From Elysia crispata (Eukaryota > Mollusca > Gastropoda > Plakobranchidae), in NCBI GenBank assembly GCA_033675545.1, contig JAWDGP010003562.1:1-64000 (forward strand): 64,000 bases of DNA, in the 5' to 3' direction. The first letter of the stretch is position 1. Each line of letters opens with the position of its first letter. The notes under the pieces are model-generated. The model did not search any database and was not told the origin of the DNA. It saw only the letters and a program-made list of their open reading frames with translations. Shown here piece after piece: positions 62,083-64,000 of the stretch. The position numbers were made by a program, and so were the translations under genes.

Positions 62083-64000
62083 GGGCTTTAATTTGTCTTT
62101 TATAGACTTGTGAATGTATTATCGCAATATAATGTTTATGCTATTACTTAAACCTTATGTTTTTAAAAACCCTTTTTTCTTATACAGGGGGCTAGATGAT
62201 GACTTGACATAGGGGCGCACAGACGAAGCAAAACTCTTGACTCTCATAGTAAAGATAATTTCTATAACATAAGCATACAACACTCATCTCAGCGCCAACT
62301 GAAAGCGACTCTCTTATCAGACAAGTATTATATATTTCCATGCCCGAGATAAAATATAAAATGTTAAGTGACACAATATTTACGATCCACTTTTCTTGTT
62401 CATTCTTTTCCTTATGTATGCTTTACAATCTAATATCAAAATTATTGCTTATTCTGTCATGAACAATCCTTTCATCTGATGTAGGCACCAAGCACAATAT
62501 GGATTTGGAGCACAAGTAATAGACAGAAATCATTTTTGCAGGTACTGTAAGGATTAATGTAACTAAAATCCTTAGTATCCTTACAGGGTTCTTAGTATCT
62601 AAATCTTTGTATGATTACCTTTTCTTTGTCTTCAAAATGTTCATCCGTTTTGATAGATATTTGCTTTCAAAGTAAATAGTTATCTTACATCTAAACCTAA
62701 AGGTGAAAAAGAAACCACCTCAATGTTTTTTGAGAAGTGGACACATTTTGAATGGCAATTCATACGCCTGTGTGAATATGTTAAGATTATAAATAAATTA
62801 CCCATAGTTACAACTTGATAAGGATCTGCATCTGAGTAAAATTTATCTTATCCATATTTATGCAGGTGTAGTAATACATATAAGTTCTCAATTTTACTAA
62901 AAAAATTAAAGGGGTCTGAAATTTATCTCAATGTACCAATGCAAGTTCTTTTATTTTAAAATGATTTGTTGGGACTTTTTCTACATCAATTTGTGCTAGC
63001 AGCAGAGTTAAGTAGAAGCAGGCATTGTGGAGATAACCAGTGGAGAACAAGACATGATTGAAAAGTGGATATGAATAACTGGGTCAAGAATCATGAGGAG
63101 CCTAAAGAGTTGTCAAGAAGAATCAAAGCCTCGCTCTTGTGAAATAAAGGTAAGTTCACAAGTGTTACATTTTGTTTTGTTAAAATTTATATCTTAATAT
63201 GGTTGAAGGAAAGGTAGTGCCAAGTATATGTATATACATATAGGTATATTTTGTGAACAAAAACACTTGGTAGCTAACTGCCCTGTTGTCATCACAACAG
63301 ATCGAAGATTTTTTACTTAGTCTCCGTATAGAAAATAACATACTTTTCTTTTACTATTAAATTTTGTCTTACAGTAAATCACTGGAACTGGAGCAATGAA
63401 GAGATTCAGCAGTATCATGTCTTACATTGACTGCTACGGAGCGAGCAGCTCAGCAATTCTGAATTTGATCACATCATGAATTGACATAGAAATGCAAGTT
63501 AAATTAGAAGGGTCAGTACTTTGACATTGACCAGATGGAGTTTCAGGTAAATGGCATGAATAAATTCCCTTTCCAGTTTCATCAGACTCTTATCTTTCAA
63601 CACTATTTTGTAATGTAGGATGTTAGATGTTGTGAGGATTTAGAGGCAGAAATATGAAGCAAGATTTCAACTCTGATGATAATTTCTAGAACATAAGCAT
63701 GCAATATCTTATTATGCTACAAACCCAAAGACACTCTTTTTATGCTCAACAGTTAGCTTTGTTGGCAAGCACTATATATTTACATGCCCAAAATGAAATA
63801 TAAAATAATTTTTGTTAACCTTCGGTTTTTTCTTTTCCTTAACCCCTTGCTAAGGAAATTTTTGTGAGATTTTGGCTATGCCCGTCATGTAAAAATTTGT
63901 GACAACTATAGATCTAGAAATAATAGCGATAGATACAAAGAACTAAATATCAAAGGCAAAACCATGGCTTGCTAGTCAATATCTAGATCTAGATTCTACA

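Larger units (their letters stand above)
55730..63800 (+). repeat. Six-unit tandem array (1.2-1.5 kb) with splice-like blocks
   Basis: A landmark ending in ATGTCTGACGTTGAC-type sequence recurs near 56339, 57633, 58868, 60359, 61900 and 63417 (intervals 1,294, 1,235, 1,491, 1,541 and 1,517). Each unit holds, in order: block D, from TTACAGTAAAGCA to a GTAAGTGGCAA donor-like end; block A, from a pyrimidine tract plus GCAGGGGGCTAGAT to GGTAAG; a conserved TTTGTGTGTTTACCTTTTC stretch; and block C, ending CTTGTGAACTACAG|GTAAGT. Several donors and acceptors are mutated in some units. Blocks A and C carry many stops. The first unit lacks most of block C. Confidence 0.92.

Overview
This is a eukaryotic, very probably metazoan, nuclear window. 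It is AT-rich, gene-poor and crowded with simple sequence. Heavy (GA)n, (CTA)n, (TA)n and (CAA)n arrays, short CTAGATCT-rich stretches, and decayed mariner, hAT-like and possibly Sola-like DNA transposons would suit an invertebrate such as a gastropod mollusc. That assignment is an inference, not something the sequence proves. I see no intact, recognisable host protein-coding gene, no complete tRNA or rRNA gene and no CRISPR array. Nearly all long open frames here are translated microsatellites.

Layout. 0-5.2 kb: compound GA and triplet arrays, a hairpin, and an 824-bp patchwork of ACT/CCA/CTG triplets. 5.2-15.3 kb: unique AT-rich DNA with GA arrays, a possible tRNA-derived SINE, a composite AAT/GAT/CTA array and a degenerate dispersed repeat. 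15.3-18.6 kb: a 3,274-bp DNA transposon with clear terminal inverted repeats, a 4-bp target-site duplication, several paired subterminal motifs and remnants of a protein with a Cys-rich motif. 18.6-27.1 kb: microsatellites, a possible promoter, and an inverted copy of the dispersed repeat. 27.2-29.5 kb: a mariner remnant abutting a 25-bp minisatellite of about 42 units with linked variants, then an unrelated 26-bp minisatellite. 29.5-39 kb: mostly unique AT-rich DNA, a first cluster of a 62-bp satellite, and a possible second SINE.

39.2-44.8 kb: two large blocks of the same 62-bp satellite, in the same orientation, flank about 3.4 kb that carries a decayed hAT-like transposase gene on the minus strand. 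44.8-48.5 kb: a CT-rich minisatellite and then a five-copy, about 0.6-kb tandem repeat.

50.8-63.8 kb is the most unusual part. It is built almost wholly of nested tandem duplications (about 545, 750, 193 and 45 bp, then 1.2-1.5 kb). The last array has about six units, each carrying blocks bounded by acceptor-like and donor-like splice signals in one orientation. Two of the six units keep a homologous short open frame that differs by an in-frame 24-base gap. This could be a repeat-exon long noncoding or taxon-restricted transcript, or a plain satellite; sequence alone cannot decide.
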